From contig JAFSFU010000201.1 in the NCBI GenBank assembly GCA_017435025.1, positions 1-19,699 on the forward strand: 19,699 nt of DNA. Direction: 5' to 3'. How positions within the stretch are numbered: position 1 is the first letter of the stretch; each line of letters opens with the position of its first letter. Shown here piece by piece: positions 6,880-14,675 of this stretch. The notes under the pieces are model-generated. The model did not search any database. It saw nothing but the letters and a program-made list of their open reading frames with translations, and was not told where the DNA came from. Made by a program: the position numbers and the translations under genes. The stretch is from Lachnospiraceae bacterium. Its GTDB lineage: Bacteria; Bacillota_A; Clostridia; Lachnospirales; Lachnospiraceae.

Positions 6880-8544
6880 TTGGAAGATAAAGATATGAAC
6901 AGAAACGAATCGAACGGGGATGAGTATGAGAAGATTTGTTTTGTGTGCCGCAGATCGGAGAGCAAAGCCGGCAAGATGGTAACCATGCCGCCGGGAATCG
7001 ATATCTGTGCCGACTGTATGCAGAAAGCATTCGATACGATCAACCAGAGTGGATTTGATATGAGTTCCCTTGCAGGAATCACACCGGATATGCTTTGGAA
7101 CGGAGGTATGCCGGCAGGAATGTGGCAGATGCCGCCGAATATGAGTGCGACTGTGAAGAAAGATGCAGAGCCAAAAGCGGAAACCCCGAAAACTGAAATG
7201 AAGCCGGAAGATGCTGTTCAGAAGAATAATGAAGAAAAAGAGAAGGAAGATTCGTCTGAAGATGTCATCGAAACGGAAGCCGAAGTTGTAGAGGACGGCG
7301 AGGAGGAAACTTCCCAGGATCCGTTTGGCGGAGCGATTCCGTTTGGAAACATGGGCTGGGGGATCCCGATCGGTCAGATCGATCTTGGTGCACTCTCCGG
7401 CAAGAAGCGTGTAAAGAAGAAAAACAAAAAGAAAAAAGAACTGATCAAACTCAGCGAGATTCCGGCCCCGCATGTGATCAAAGAGCAGCTGGATGAGTAT
7501 GTGATCGGTCAGGAGCAGGCGAAGAAAGTGATCTCAGTTGCCGTATACAATCACTATAAACGCGTGTTTGAGCGCACATCACCGGATGCAGCCAAATATG
7601 ATACAGGAGTGGAGATCGAGAAGTCCAATATTATGATGATCGGACCGACCGGAAGCGGTAAGACGTATCTGGTTAAGACTCTGGCGAAGCTTTTGAATGT
7701 GCCGTTAGCAATTGCAGACGCTACTTCCCTGACAGAGGCCGGTTACATCGGTGACGACATTGAGAGTGTAATTTCCAAACTACTGTCCGCAGCTGACAAT
7801 GATGTGGAGCGTGCAGAGATGGGTATCGTATTCATCGATGAGATCGATAAGATTGCGAAAAAGAAATCTACCAGCACCCGTGATGTCAGCGGTGAGTCCG
7901 TACAGCAGGAGCTTTTGAAACTGCTGGAAGGAGCTTCTGTGGAAGTGCCGGTGGGAACGAACCAGAAGAATGCGATGACTCCGATGGAGACCATCAACAC
8001 AGATAATATCTTATTTATCTGCGGCGGTGCATTCCCGGATCTGGAAAACATCATCAAAGAGCGTATGACTGAGCAGGCATCCATCGGTTTTGGTGCTGAT
8101 CTGAAGGACAAATACGATGACGACCCGAACATTTTGCGTCACGTGACCAACAAAGATCTTAGAAACTTTGGTATGATTCCGGAGTTTTTGGGACGCCTGC
8201 CGGTGACAGTGACGTTACAGGGCCTGACAAAAGATTTCCTGGTACGTATTCTGAAAGAACCGAAAAATGCGATCTTAAAGCAGTATAAGAAGCTTCTTGA
8301 GATGGATGAAGTGGAGCTGAAGTTTGATGACGATGCGCTGGAATGGATCGCGGAAGAGGCCATGAAGAAAGAGACCGGTGCCAGAGCGCTCCGTGCCATT
8401 ATGGAAGAATTCATGCTGGATATCATGTACGAGATTCCGAAGGATTCCAATATCGGTGCAGTAACGATCACGAGAGCGTATCTTGAGAAGCGCGGCGGTC
8501 CACGCATTGAAATGCGCGGCGCCATGCTGTTAGAGAGTAAATAA
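6880..8544 (+). CDS. clpX: ClpX-type AAA+ ATPase, long variant with zinc-binding domain
   Basis: This is an unfoldase that feeds proteins to ClpP. The 554 residues exceed the usual ~420. In order: zinc-binding domain (C20, C23, C43, C46), a Met/Gly-rich then acidic linker (about 60-170), a lysine-rich patch (174-187), and the AAA+ domain. The latter has Walker A GPTGSGKT (255-262), pore loop GYIG (288-291), Walker B IVFIDE (316-321), the ClpP-docking IGF loop (402-404), R439 in PEFLGRLP and sensor-2 GAR (500-502). The RKH loop that recognises ssrA-type tags is replaced by VPVGTNQKNAMTPM at 356-369. Start TTG 6880 has AAGGAGA 6 nt upstream; the ATG at 6895 is too far from it. No clpP or tig is adjacent, so this may be a second ClpX-like unfoldase rather than the housekeeping one. 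Confidence 0.88.
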   Translation: MEDKDMNRNESNGDEYEKICFVCRRSESKAGKMVTMPPGIDICADCMQKAFDTINQSGFDMSSLAGITPDMLWNGGMPAGMWQMPPNMSATVKKDAEPKAETPKTEMKPEDAVQKNNEEKEKEDSSEDVIETEAEVVEDGEEETSQDPFGGAIPFGNMGWGIPIGQIDLGALSGKKRVKKKNKKKKELIKLSEIPAPHVIKEQLDEYVIGQEQAKKVISVAVYNHYKRVFERTSPDAAKYDTGVEIEKSNIMMIGPTGSGKTYLVKTLAKLLNVPLAIADATSLTEAGYIGDDIESVISKLLSAADNDVERAEMGIVFIDEIDKIAKKKSTSTRDVSGESVQQELLKLLEGASVEVPVGTNQKNAMTPMETINTDNILFICGGAFPDLENIIKERMTEQASIGFGADLKDKYDDDPNILRHVTNKDLRNFGMIPEFLGRLPVTVTLQGLTKDFLVRILKEPKNAILKQYKKLLEMDEVELKFDDDALEWIAEEAMKKETGARALRAIMEEFMLDIMYEIPKDSNIGAVTITRAYLEKRGGPRIEMRGAMLLESK

Positions 8545-8551
8545 GAAAACT

Positions 8552-10240
8552 TTATAGACGAAGGTTTAGAAATGCCTGGTAGAGATCCAGCGTTCCGTAT
8601 CCGAATTCACGATTTGGGTAGGTGAGCGCTGGATTTCTTTTTGCGCCGCGAATCAGGTAGGTTTTGATCGTTGATGAGTTCATATAATCATCGTTGCCTT
8701 CCAGGATGCCCCAGTGAAGCAGCAGGGCGGCGGCGCCGGCCACATGGGCAGTAGCGGCTGATGTGCCGGTTACACGTGTGTAGGAAGTGGAGGTGATGGG
8801 ACCGGTTTGTGCAGCAGGCGGCAGTGCCGCACTCAGAATATCTACGCCGGGAGCTGCGATCTCCGGCTTGATCTGACCGGAGCGGCTGTAACCGCGGCTG
8901 GAGTGAATGTAGATACCATCGGTGGTGTGGTCATAAGCACCGACAGTGATGGGATACTGGGCATTTCCGGGCCCGGTGATGATCGTATCCGGATCCGGAC
9001 GAAGAAAGGCAGTTCCGTCAGAGATAAATCCCCGGGAAGGAAGCCAGATATGGAAGGTGTCTGAGACATCCAGCACGTTGGTTATCACAATGGTCCAAAT
9101 GCCGGGCAGCGGATCACGAAAACGAAGGAAGATTACCTGACCTCCGGAAGAATTGACAACAATCCGGGAATAGACCGTAATTTCGGTTCCTTCCACCAAG
9201 AAGTTCAATGTTTCAGCTTCCTCACTTCTGGCGGGAAGTCCCTGGATCACCTGACCGGTGGGGGAGATGAAGCCGATGGTGTACACGCCGATGTTCTGTG
9301 CCCAGAGTTCCATGGAAAAGCCTGTCTCGTTCTCACCAACCAGCAGCTCTACCTTATGAACATTGTTACTGGGGGTGGTGGTTCCTCGGTAATGATGACC
9401 AAATCCGGTTTCGTTTCCTGCGGCAGTTACAAAGCAGGTTCCGGTGAAGCTGCTCATTTCATTCAGCATGATTTCCAGATTGGACCGCCCCACATGGTCC
9501 CCCATGTTGGTTCCAACTCCAAGGCAGATAACGAGAGGGGTGGCATATCGGCGGGCCAGGGTAAATAAGTAGGTGATACCCAGCATAATATCGCTTTCCT
9601 GAAAGGCATCGGCATCTTCGCGGATCAGGAAAAAGTCCCGCAGATACCGTTTTGCGGGCTTGAGCTTCACGACCCCGATGTATGCATTGGGGACTGCGCC
9701 GGTGAAGCCTGCAGCTTCATCGCGGGAACCGACGGCGATGGAGGCGAGAGCTGTCCCATGGCCGTTGGTGTCGATGGATGGAACCAGATTCAGAGGAGTC
9801 TGGGACTTCAGGGCATCATCAATCTGTTCTTTGGTGTAGGTCATCCCGGCTGCCTGATCCCAAATGCCCAGGATCCTTGTGGATCCACTGAAATCCTGAA
9901 ATAACGGAAGCCGATAGTCGATACCGGTGTCTATGAAACCAATCATGACACCGCGCCCACCATTTGTCAGTGGAGGTAATTCGGACGCAGAAAGGATTCC
10001 GGAGGCATCCATACTGTTGAGATCCAAAAGTGAATAGAGTTTGGGAATGGAAGCGTAGGCAGCTGTGGAAAGAAACTGATCCCGGACAGTCTCCAGTGGA
10101 TAATGGAGGACAGCGAATTGATAATTAACAAAATCAACACAGTCTGCCTGTGTTGTATTTAAAAATTCCTCCGGAGTGACAAAATAGCGGACGATGAAAT
10201 CTGCATAATCCTCAGAGAGTGAATTGGAGATGCATGGCAT
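8552..10240 (-). CDS. S8 (subtilisin-like) serine protease, CspA/B/C-like
   Basis: The 562-residue peptidase has the intact triad D104 (GFIDTGID), H161 (NGHGT) and S494 (GTSAATAHVAG), plus oxyanion N275 (AAGNE). An extra beta-rich insertion of about 130 residues (290-420) lies between the N275 block and the serine block, as in clostridial Csp proteases, which cleave the spore cortex lytic enzyme SleC during germination. No signal peptide is visible, also as in Csp proteins; residues 1-90 look like a short prodomain. Start ATG 10240 (reading leftwards) has GGAG 7 nt upstream; an ATG at 10246 is too close to it, and a longer version to 10483 would run through the divergent promoter region. Lachnospiraceae often carry several such paralogues, so a germination role is not certain. 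Confidence 0.88.
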   Translation of the reverse strand: MPCISNSLSEDYADFIVRYFVTPEEFLNTTQADCVDFVNYQFAVLHYPLETVRDQFLSTAAYASIPKLYSLLDLNSMDASGILSASELPPLTNGGRGVMIGFIDTGIDYRLPLFQDFSGSTRILGIWDQAAGMTYTKEQIDDALKSQTPLNLVPSIDTNGHGTALASIAVGSRDEAAGFTGAVPNAYIGVVKLKPAKRYLRDFFLIREDADAFQESDIMLGITYLFTLARRYATPLVICLGVGTNMGDHVGRSNLEIMLNEMSSFTGTCFVTAAGNETGFGHHYRGTTTPSNNVHKVELLVGENETGFSMELWAQNIGVYTIGFISPTGQVIQGLPARSEEAETLNFLVEGTEITVYSRIVVNSSGGQVIFLRFRDPLPGIWTIVITNVLDVSDTFHIWLPSRGFISDGTAFLRPDPDTIITGPGNAQYPITVGAYDHTTDGIYIHSSRGYSRSGQIKPEIAAPGVDILSAALPPAAQTGPITSTSYTRVTGTSAATAHVAGAAALLLHWGILEGNDDYMNSSTIKTYLIRGAKRNPALTYPNREFGYGTLDLYQAFLNLRL

Positions 10241-10395
10241 GTTCATACTCCGATAAAAGTTGTTTATAATATATGTATAAGAAAACTGTTTGGTGAAATG
10301 GCATTGAGAAGTGTCGGCAAAGGCCCGATTCCAAGGAAAGATATGGACGGAGCTGGAAAAATGGTGTAAGATAAAGGGAAGAAAGGGGAATTGCC
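10241..10395. promoter_or_regulatory. Divergent intergenic region of the S8 protease and the glycan operon
   Basis: Rightward, TGGACG (10344-10349) and TAAGAT (10367-10372) are 17 bp apart, each matching the vegetative consensus at 4 positions, and would start transcription about 17 nt before the ATG at 10396. Leftward, an AT-rich stretch at about 10261-10280 contains TATATT/TATTAT -10-like hexamers without a convincing -35 box, so an alternative (for example sporulation) sigma factor cannot be excluded. These assignments are weak. Confidence 0.35.
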
Positions 10396-10875
10396 ATGTT
10401 TGGATTTCTGACATTAGGAACAACCCTGACCTTTGTGGATCAGGCGTGCAAAGCGAAAATCGAAGAGCAGAAAGATGATACATTTCCGAGAGAACTGGAT
10501 GGTTCCAAAGGAATGATCAAATTGCATAAGAATCACAATGAGGGGTTCAGTCTGGGCCTCTTTAAAGGAAGCAAAGCGGTTGAAACGGTTCCGTTGTATC
10601 TGAATTCCGGACTGGCCGGAATCTGGTTCTATCTTATGGGGACCAAAGGCCGGATGCTGGAGAAACTGGCGGTGACATTTGCGCTGGCCGGCGGTATCAG
10701 TAACCTTTATGACCGTATGAAGCGAGGTCATGTGGTGGATTATTTCAGCATCGAATGGAAGTTTTTGAAAAAGCTGGTATTTAATTTGGGCGACATGTTC
10801 ATCTTCCTGGGTTCAGGATTGATGCTTGTCGCGAGTCTGATCGATGCAGTGAAAGATGTTCGGAGGAAAAAGTAA
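10396..10875 (+). CDS. lspA: Signal peptidase II (LspA)-like membrane protein
   Basis: LspA enzymes cut the signal peptide of lipid-modified prolipoproteins within the membrane. The 159-residue product has the family blocks in order: VDQACK (14-19, matching DQ-x-x-K), NHNEGFSLGLF (47-57, matching the N-x-G-x-AFG region), NLYDRMKRGHVVDYF (103-117) and FNLGDMFIFLG (129-139). D115 and D133 match the two catalytic aspartates. The first membrane helix is short (about 1-13) and the 20-45 loop is unusually charged, so it looks like a divergent paralogue rather than the standard enzyme. Start ATG 10396 has GGGGA upstream. The stop overlaps the glf start by one base (TAATG), making this the first gene of the glycan operon, an unusual position for a lipoprotein peptidase. 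Confidence 0.75.
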   Translation: MFGFLTLGTTLTFVDQACKAKIEEQKDDTFPRELDGSKGMIKLHKNHNEGFSLGLFKGSKAVETVPLYLNSGLAGIWFYLMGTKGRMLEKLAVTFALAGGISNLYDRMKRGHVVDYFSIEWKFLKKLVFNLGDMFIFLGSGLMLVASLIDAVKDVRRKK

Positions 10876-11981
10876 TGAAACAGTATGATTATCTGCTTGT
10901 TGGAAGCGGATTATTCGCAGGTGTATTTGCATACTTTGCGAAAAAGGAAGGAAAGAAGTGCCTGGTTCTCGAAAAGAGAGATCATGCAGGCGGTAATATC
11001 TATAATGAAGAAGTGGAAGGAATCAATGTGCACAAATACGGTGCCCATATTTTCCACACAAGCAATAAAGAAGTCTGGAATTTTGTCAACAGTCTGGTGG
11101 AGTTTAATCGCTACACCAATAGTCCGGTCGCGAACTTTAAAGGCGAGATGTACAATATGCCGTTCAATATGAACACCTTCAGCCGCATGTGGGGAATCTC
11201 CACACCGGCGGAGGCGAAGAAGATCATTGACGAGCAGAGAAAAGCAATCGTCGGTGAGCCGAAGAACCTGGAAGAGCAGGCGATCAGTCTGGTGGGCACC
11301 CATATTTATGAGAAACTTGTGAAAGGTTATACTGAAAAACAGTGGGGAAGAGACTGCAAAGATCTCCCGGCATTTATTATCAAGCGCCTTCCGGTTCGCT
11401 ATACGTACGATAACAACTATTTTAACGATCTGTACCAGGGAATTCCGATCGGCGGATACAACAAGATCACAGAGAAGTTGTTTGAAGGATGCGAGGTCCG
11501 CCTGAATACGGATTACCTTGCAAATAAAGAAGCGTATGATGCGATGGCAAAGAAGGTAATCTACACCGGAACCATCGACAGTTATTTCGGTTATCAGTTC
11601 GGCAAGCTGGAGTACAGAAGTCTTCGTTTTGAACATGAGGTTCATGATACCGACAATTTCCAGGGAAATGCGGTGATCAACTATACGGATCGCGAGACTC
11701 CATATACAAGAATCATTGAACATAAGCACTTTGAATTCGGTACACAGCCAAAGACGGTGATCACAAAAGAATACCCGGCTGAGTGGACCGAGGGTATGGA
11801 GCAGTACTATCCGGTCAACGATGCGAAAAACCAGGAGTTATATCAGAAATACGCAGCTCTGGCAGCCGAAGAGTCCAACGTGATCTTTGGCGGCCGCCTC
11901 GGTGAGTATAAGTACTATGATATGGATAAGGTGATCGAGTCTGCGTTTGCATGTGTGAAAAAGGAGTTTGGCCATGCATGA
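10875..11981 (+). CDS. glf: UDP-galactopyranose mutase
   Basis: This flavoenzyme interconverts UDP-galactopyranose and UDP-galactofuranose, supplying galactofuranose for surface glycans. The 368-residue length is standard. The FAD-binding Rossmann motif is GSGLFAG (9-15 region), followed by EKRDHAGGN and the family-typical HKYGAHIFHTSN. Later blocks include YTEKQWG and PIGGYNKI. The start overlaps the previous stop (TAATG), with CGGAGG upstream as ribosome site. The 3' end overlaps the LicD gene by 8 nt. Its presence strongly suggests that the operon product contains galactofuranose. Confidence 0.96.
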   Translation: MKQYDYLLVGSGLFAGVFAYFAKKEGKKCLVLEKRDHAGGNIYNEEVEGINVHKYGAHIFHTSNKEVWNFVNSLVEFNRYTNSPVANFKGEMYNMPFNMNTFSRMWGISTPAEAKKIIDEQRKAIVGEPKNLEEQAISLVGTHIYEKLVKGYTEKQWGRDCKDLPAFIIKRLPVRYTYDNNYFNDLYQGIPIGGYNKITEKLFEGCEVRLNTDYLANKEAYDAMAKKVIYTGTIDSYFGYQFGKLEYRSLRFEHEVHDTDNFQGNAVINYTDRETPYTRIIEHKHFEFGTQPKTVITKEYPAEWTEGMEQYYPVNDAKNQELYQKYAALAAEESNVIFGGRLGEYKYYDMDKVIESAFACVKKEFGHA

Positions 11982-12837
11982 TTTTTATGATGCGGAGGTC
12001 CTGAAAGAACTGCAGAACACAGAGCTTTCCATGTTGAAAGATTTCATGGAACTGTGTGATGCCAACGGACTGATCTATTTCGGTATCGGCGGAACAGGAA
12101 TCGGTGCGCTGCGCCATCAGGGTTTCATCCCGTGGGATGACGATATCGATATTGCCATGCCAAGAAAAGATTTTGAGAAATTCCTGAAACTGGTGAAGAA
12201 GGAATGGAAGAGCAAATATTACATTTTAAATAATAAGACCAATGAGAATTATCCGATGATGACCACTCGCCTCTGCAAGTGCGGAACGGTATTTCAGGAG
12301 GCAGTGATGAAGGATGTGGATTGTCCGTTCGGAATTTTCCTGGATCTTTATGTGATGGACAACATTGCAGACGGCAAGATTGCTCTGCAGGTGCAGGCGT
12401 GGACTGCATGGTTCTGGAGCAAGATGCTGGTTTTGGCTTGTATGGAGAAGCCGTATCTGGCACAGACCGGCTGGAAGGCAGACCTGATCTGGGCCGTGTG
12501 CCGTATGGTTCACAGGACGATCAAGGTGCTGGGAATCCGACCGGCTGTATTCCGTGCGCACTGCGAGTCTGCATGTCGGAAATACGAGAAGGTCAATACA
12601 AAGAGAATGGCATTCCTGCCGGATACCAATCCGTTTTGGAATGTGGTCAATAAAGAGAAGATGTTTCCGATCCTGAAACTGCCGTACGAGGATACAACAA
12701 TGGCATTTACCAGTGATATTGATGAGGTAATGCGCAGCCAGTACGGTGATTATATGGTAATGCCGCCGGAGGATAAGAGAAAAACTCATTATCCGTACAA
12801 GCTGCAGTTCCGTCCGGGAGAGGATGCGCAGGTGTAG
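11974..12837 (+). CDS. LicD family phosphotransferase
   Basis: LicD proteins have a nucleotidyltransferase-like fold and move phosphocholine or related phospho-groups from a CDP-linked donor onto glycans or teichoic acids. The family core is at 39-65, with GGTGIGALRHQGFIPWDDDI and then DIAMPRKDF; D55, D56, D57 and D59 form the metal-binding acidic cluster. The length is 287 residues. Start ATG 11974 is chosen because AAGGAG (11961-11966) lies 7 nt upstream; the in-frame TTG at 11968 is only 1 nt away from it. It overlaps glf by 8 nt. The donor is probably made by the next two genes, a PLP enzyme and a nucleotidyltransferase; the transferred group is not known. Confidence 0.88.
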   Translation: MHDFYDAEVLKELQNTELSMLKDFMELCDANGLIYFGIGGTGIGALRHQGFIPWDDDIDIAMPRKDFEKFLKLVKKEWKSKYYILNNKTNENYPMMTTRLCKCGTVFQEAVMKDVDCPFGIFLDLYVMDNIADGKIALQVQAWTAWFWSKMLVLACMEKPYLAQTGWKADLIWAVCRMVHRTIKVLGIRPAVFRAHCESACRKYEKVNTKRMAFLPDTNPFWNVVNKEKMFPILKLPYEDTTMAFTSDIDEVMRSQYGDYMVMPPEDKRKTHYPYKLQFRPGEDAQV

Positions 12838-12861
12838 GGTGCCTGTAAAAGGAGAATGCAT

Positions 12862-13914
12862 ATGTGCTATGTAAAAGAATGCGTCAGAGATGTGGTACGT
12901 ATCGGCGGACGCCAGGGACGTGCCGAGTTTCTGCGTCTTGATATGAATGAAAATCCGGAGGGATTGCCGGAGGAGTTCATCAATAAGATCAAAGAGGAGC
13001 TGACACCGGAGTTTTTCTCCACCTATCCGGAACCGGAAAAGTTTCTGCATCTTCTGGCAGAGTATCTTGGGGTGCAGAGAGAGAATGTCTGCGTTACCAA
13101 TGGCTCCGATATGGCGATCCGCTATCTGTTTGAGGTGTTCGGACGGCCGGGCTCTTCCGTGCTGACCGTTGCCCCGACCTTTGAGATGTACCGGGTCAAC
13201 TGCTGGATCTTTGGTCTGAACCATAAGCCGGTGATGTATAATCCGGATTTTACACTGGATTTTGATAAGGTGCTGGATGCGATCACAGAAGAAGTGAGCA
13301 TTGTCTCCGTGCTGAATCCGAATAATCCGATCGGTACGGTTTATACGGACGAGCAGCTGGATGCGATCGCCAAAAAGGCGAAAGAAGTGGGTGCTCTTGT
13401 GATCGTGGATGAAGCATACCATTATTTCTACGACAAGACGTTTTTGAATAAGATTTTTGAATATGACAATGTGGTGCTGATCCGCACCTTCTCCAAACTG
13501 TTTTCTGTGGCAGCCGTACGTCTTGGATTTATTGTGGGACCTGCCGAGCTGATCCGCTATGTGTGGAATGTCCGTCCGACTTTTGATACCAATGCGGTAG
13601 CATTGAAATTTGGTGAGAAACTTCTCACTGAGCCGGGGCTTTGTGAAAGTCTTGTGGCGATCGAGAAGGAAGGCCGCGAGTATCTTCTGAAGAGTTTAGA
13701 GGAACACGGATATGAGTATTTCGCCCAGAACGGCAACTATGCGTTTATTAAGACAAAGACACCGGTTCCACGGGTGAAAGAACGTCTGGAAGAAAAGAAA
13801 ATCCTGATCAAAACATATGGACAGGAGATGTTGAAGGATTATATCCGCATTTCTACGGGAAGCAGGAAGATCATGGAACAATTCACAAAAGCATTGTATG
13901 AGGTGGATCAATAA
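12862..13914 (+). CDS. PLP-dependent class I/II aminotransferase or decarboxylase, HisC/CobD-like
   Basis: The 350-residue fold-type I PLP enzyme resembles histidinol-phosphate aminotransferase (HisC) and threonine-phosphate decarboxylase (CobD). Visible blocks are LDMNENPEG near the N-terminus, NGSDMAIRYLF, NPNNPIGT, IVDEAYHYF and RTFSKLFSVAAVRLGF, the last carrying the PLP-binding lysine. The location between licD and a nucleotidyltransferase, with no histidine genes, argues against a histidine role. Relatives in capsule loci, such as Campylobacter Cj1436, decarboxylate phosphoserine to phosphoethanolamine; an analogous role here is inference. Start ATG 12862 has GGAG 7 nt upstream, while the ATG at 12856 is only 1 nt from it. 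The stop overlaps the next start (TAATG). Confidence 0.85.
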   Translation: MCYVKECVRDVVRIGGRQGRAEFLRLDMNENPEGLPEEFINKIKEELTPEFFSTYPEPEKFLHLLAEYLGVQRENVCVTNGSDMAIRYLFEVFGRPGSSVLTVAPTFEMYRVNCWIFGLNHKPVMYNPDFTLDFDKVLDAITEEVSIVSVLNPNNPIGTVYTDEQLDAIAKKAKEVGALVIVDEAYHYFYDKTFLNKIFEYDNVVLIRTFSKLFSVAAVRLGFIVGPAELIRYVWNVRPTFDTNAVALKFGEKLLTEPGLCESLVAIEKEGREYLLKSLEEHGYEYFAQNGNYAFIKTKTPVPRVKERLEEKKILIKTYGQEMLKDYIRISTGSRKIMEQFTKALYEVDQ

Positions 13915-14675
13915 TGAAAGCGTTTATTCTGGCAGCAGGAAGAGGAACAAGAATCAGTAAATACCTTCCGAATATTCCGAAATGTACGGTGGATGTGGGT
14001 GGACAGCCGTTAATCCGTCAGACTGCGGAAATGCTGATCAAAAATAATATCGAGCCGACGATCATCGTTGGCTATCGCCATGCGGAGATCGAAAAAGTTC
14101 TCGAGGGACTTAAGGTAAATATTGTGTACAATCCGTTCTTCGATGTGACCAACAGCATCGGCTCTCTCTGGATGGCAGAAAATGCAGGATTATTCTCCAT
14201 GGATGAGCCGGAGGACTGCATCGTTGCAAACGGTGATGTGTACTGGAGTCAGGAGATCCTGGATTTTGTGATGGCACAGAAGGAGGAAGTGATCCTTCTT
14301 GCGGATTCTGACCGGGTACTGGACGGAGATTATTTCTTTGGTACCGAGAACGGCATGCTGCGCCGTTACGGAAAACAGCTGACCCTGGAAGAGCGAGATT
14401 GTGAATATACGGGAATTGTGGCCATGAAAACATCGTTTGTGCCGCGTTTCTTAAAGAAATTAAATGAACTGATCGACGCCCAGTGCCATGGAAAATGGTG
14501 GGAGGACGCGATCTACAGTCTGAGCGGGGAGGAAGATATCCCGGTCAAAGATATCAAGGGACATTTCTGGGCGGAAGTAGACTTTATCGAAGACTATCGC
14601 CGTATTCTGGATTATGTCTCAGAAAAGACAGGAATTAAGACAAATGGAAGCATTATCACGCCTGATCATCGGTAA
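13914..14675 (+). CDS. Sugar-phosphate/phosphocholine-type nucleotidyltransferase (LicC/PntC-like)
   Basis: The 253-residue protein has a single nucleotidyltransferase domain. LAAGRGTR (6-13) and K23 in IPKCT bind the nucleotide, NGDVY carries metal-binding D108, and EVDFIEDY carries D223. The block NPFFDVTNSIGSLW at 73-86 is close to the N-P-(F/Y)-(Y/F)-D-x-x-N-x-(I/Y)-x-S-L segment of CTP:phosphocholine cytidylyltransferase LicC and 2-aminoethylphosphonate cytidylyltransferase PntC, rather than of glucose-1-phosphate enzymes. It probably makes a CDP-linked donor for the LicD protein. It overlaps the PLP gene by 1 nt (TAATG) and the flippase gene by 32 nt. The exact substrate cannot be read from the sequence. 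Confidence 0.85.
   Translation: MKAFILAAGRGTRISKYLPNIPKCTVDVGGQPLIRQTAEMLIKNNIEPTIIVGYRHAEIEKVLEGLKVNIVYNPFFDVTNSIGSLWMAENAGLFSMDEPEDCIVANGDVYWSQEILDFVMAQKEEVILLADSDRVLDGDYFFGTENGMLRRYGKQLTLEERDCEYTGIVAMKTSFVPRFLKKLNELIDAQCHGKWWEDAIYSLSGEEDIPVKDIKGHFWAEVDFIEDYRRILDYVSEKTGIKTNGSIITPDHR

Noticed and set aside
7402..7443. Lysine-rich patch of ClpX read as a nuclear localisation-like signal
   Set aside because: The protein is bacterial and cytoplasmic; the patch is better seen as part of a charged linker.
10241..10483. Longer N-terminus for the S8 protease
   Set aside because: The extra 81 codons would cross the divergent promoter region and the start of the lspA-like gene, and a GGAG sits correctly for ATG 10240.
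12226..13422. A 398-codon open frame on the - strand
   Set aside because: It lies opposite the well-supported LicD and PLP-enzyme genes, has no ribosome site, a low-complexity H/I/R-rich translation and no family resemblance; it is a shadow of the + strand coding sequence.
14614..14643. Upstream ATG for the flippase
   Set aside because: There is no ribosome site before 14614, and the start at 14644 gives the normal N-terminus with AGGA upstream.
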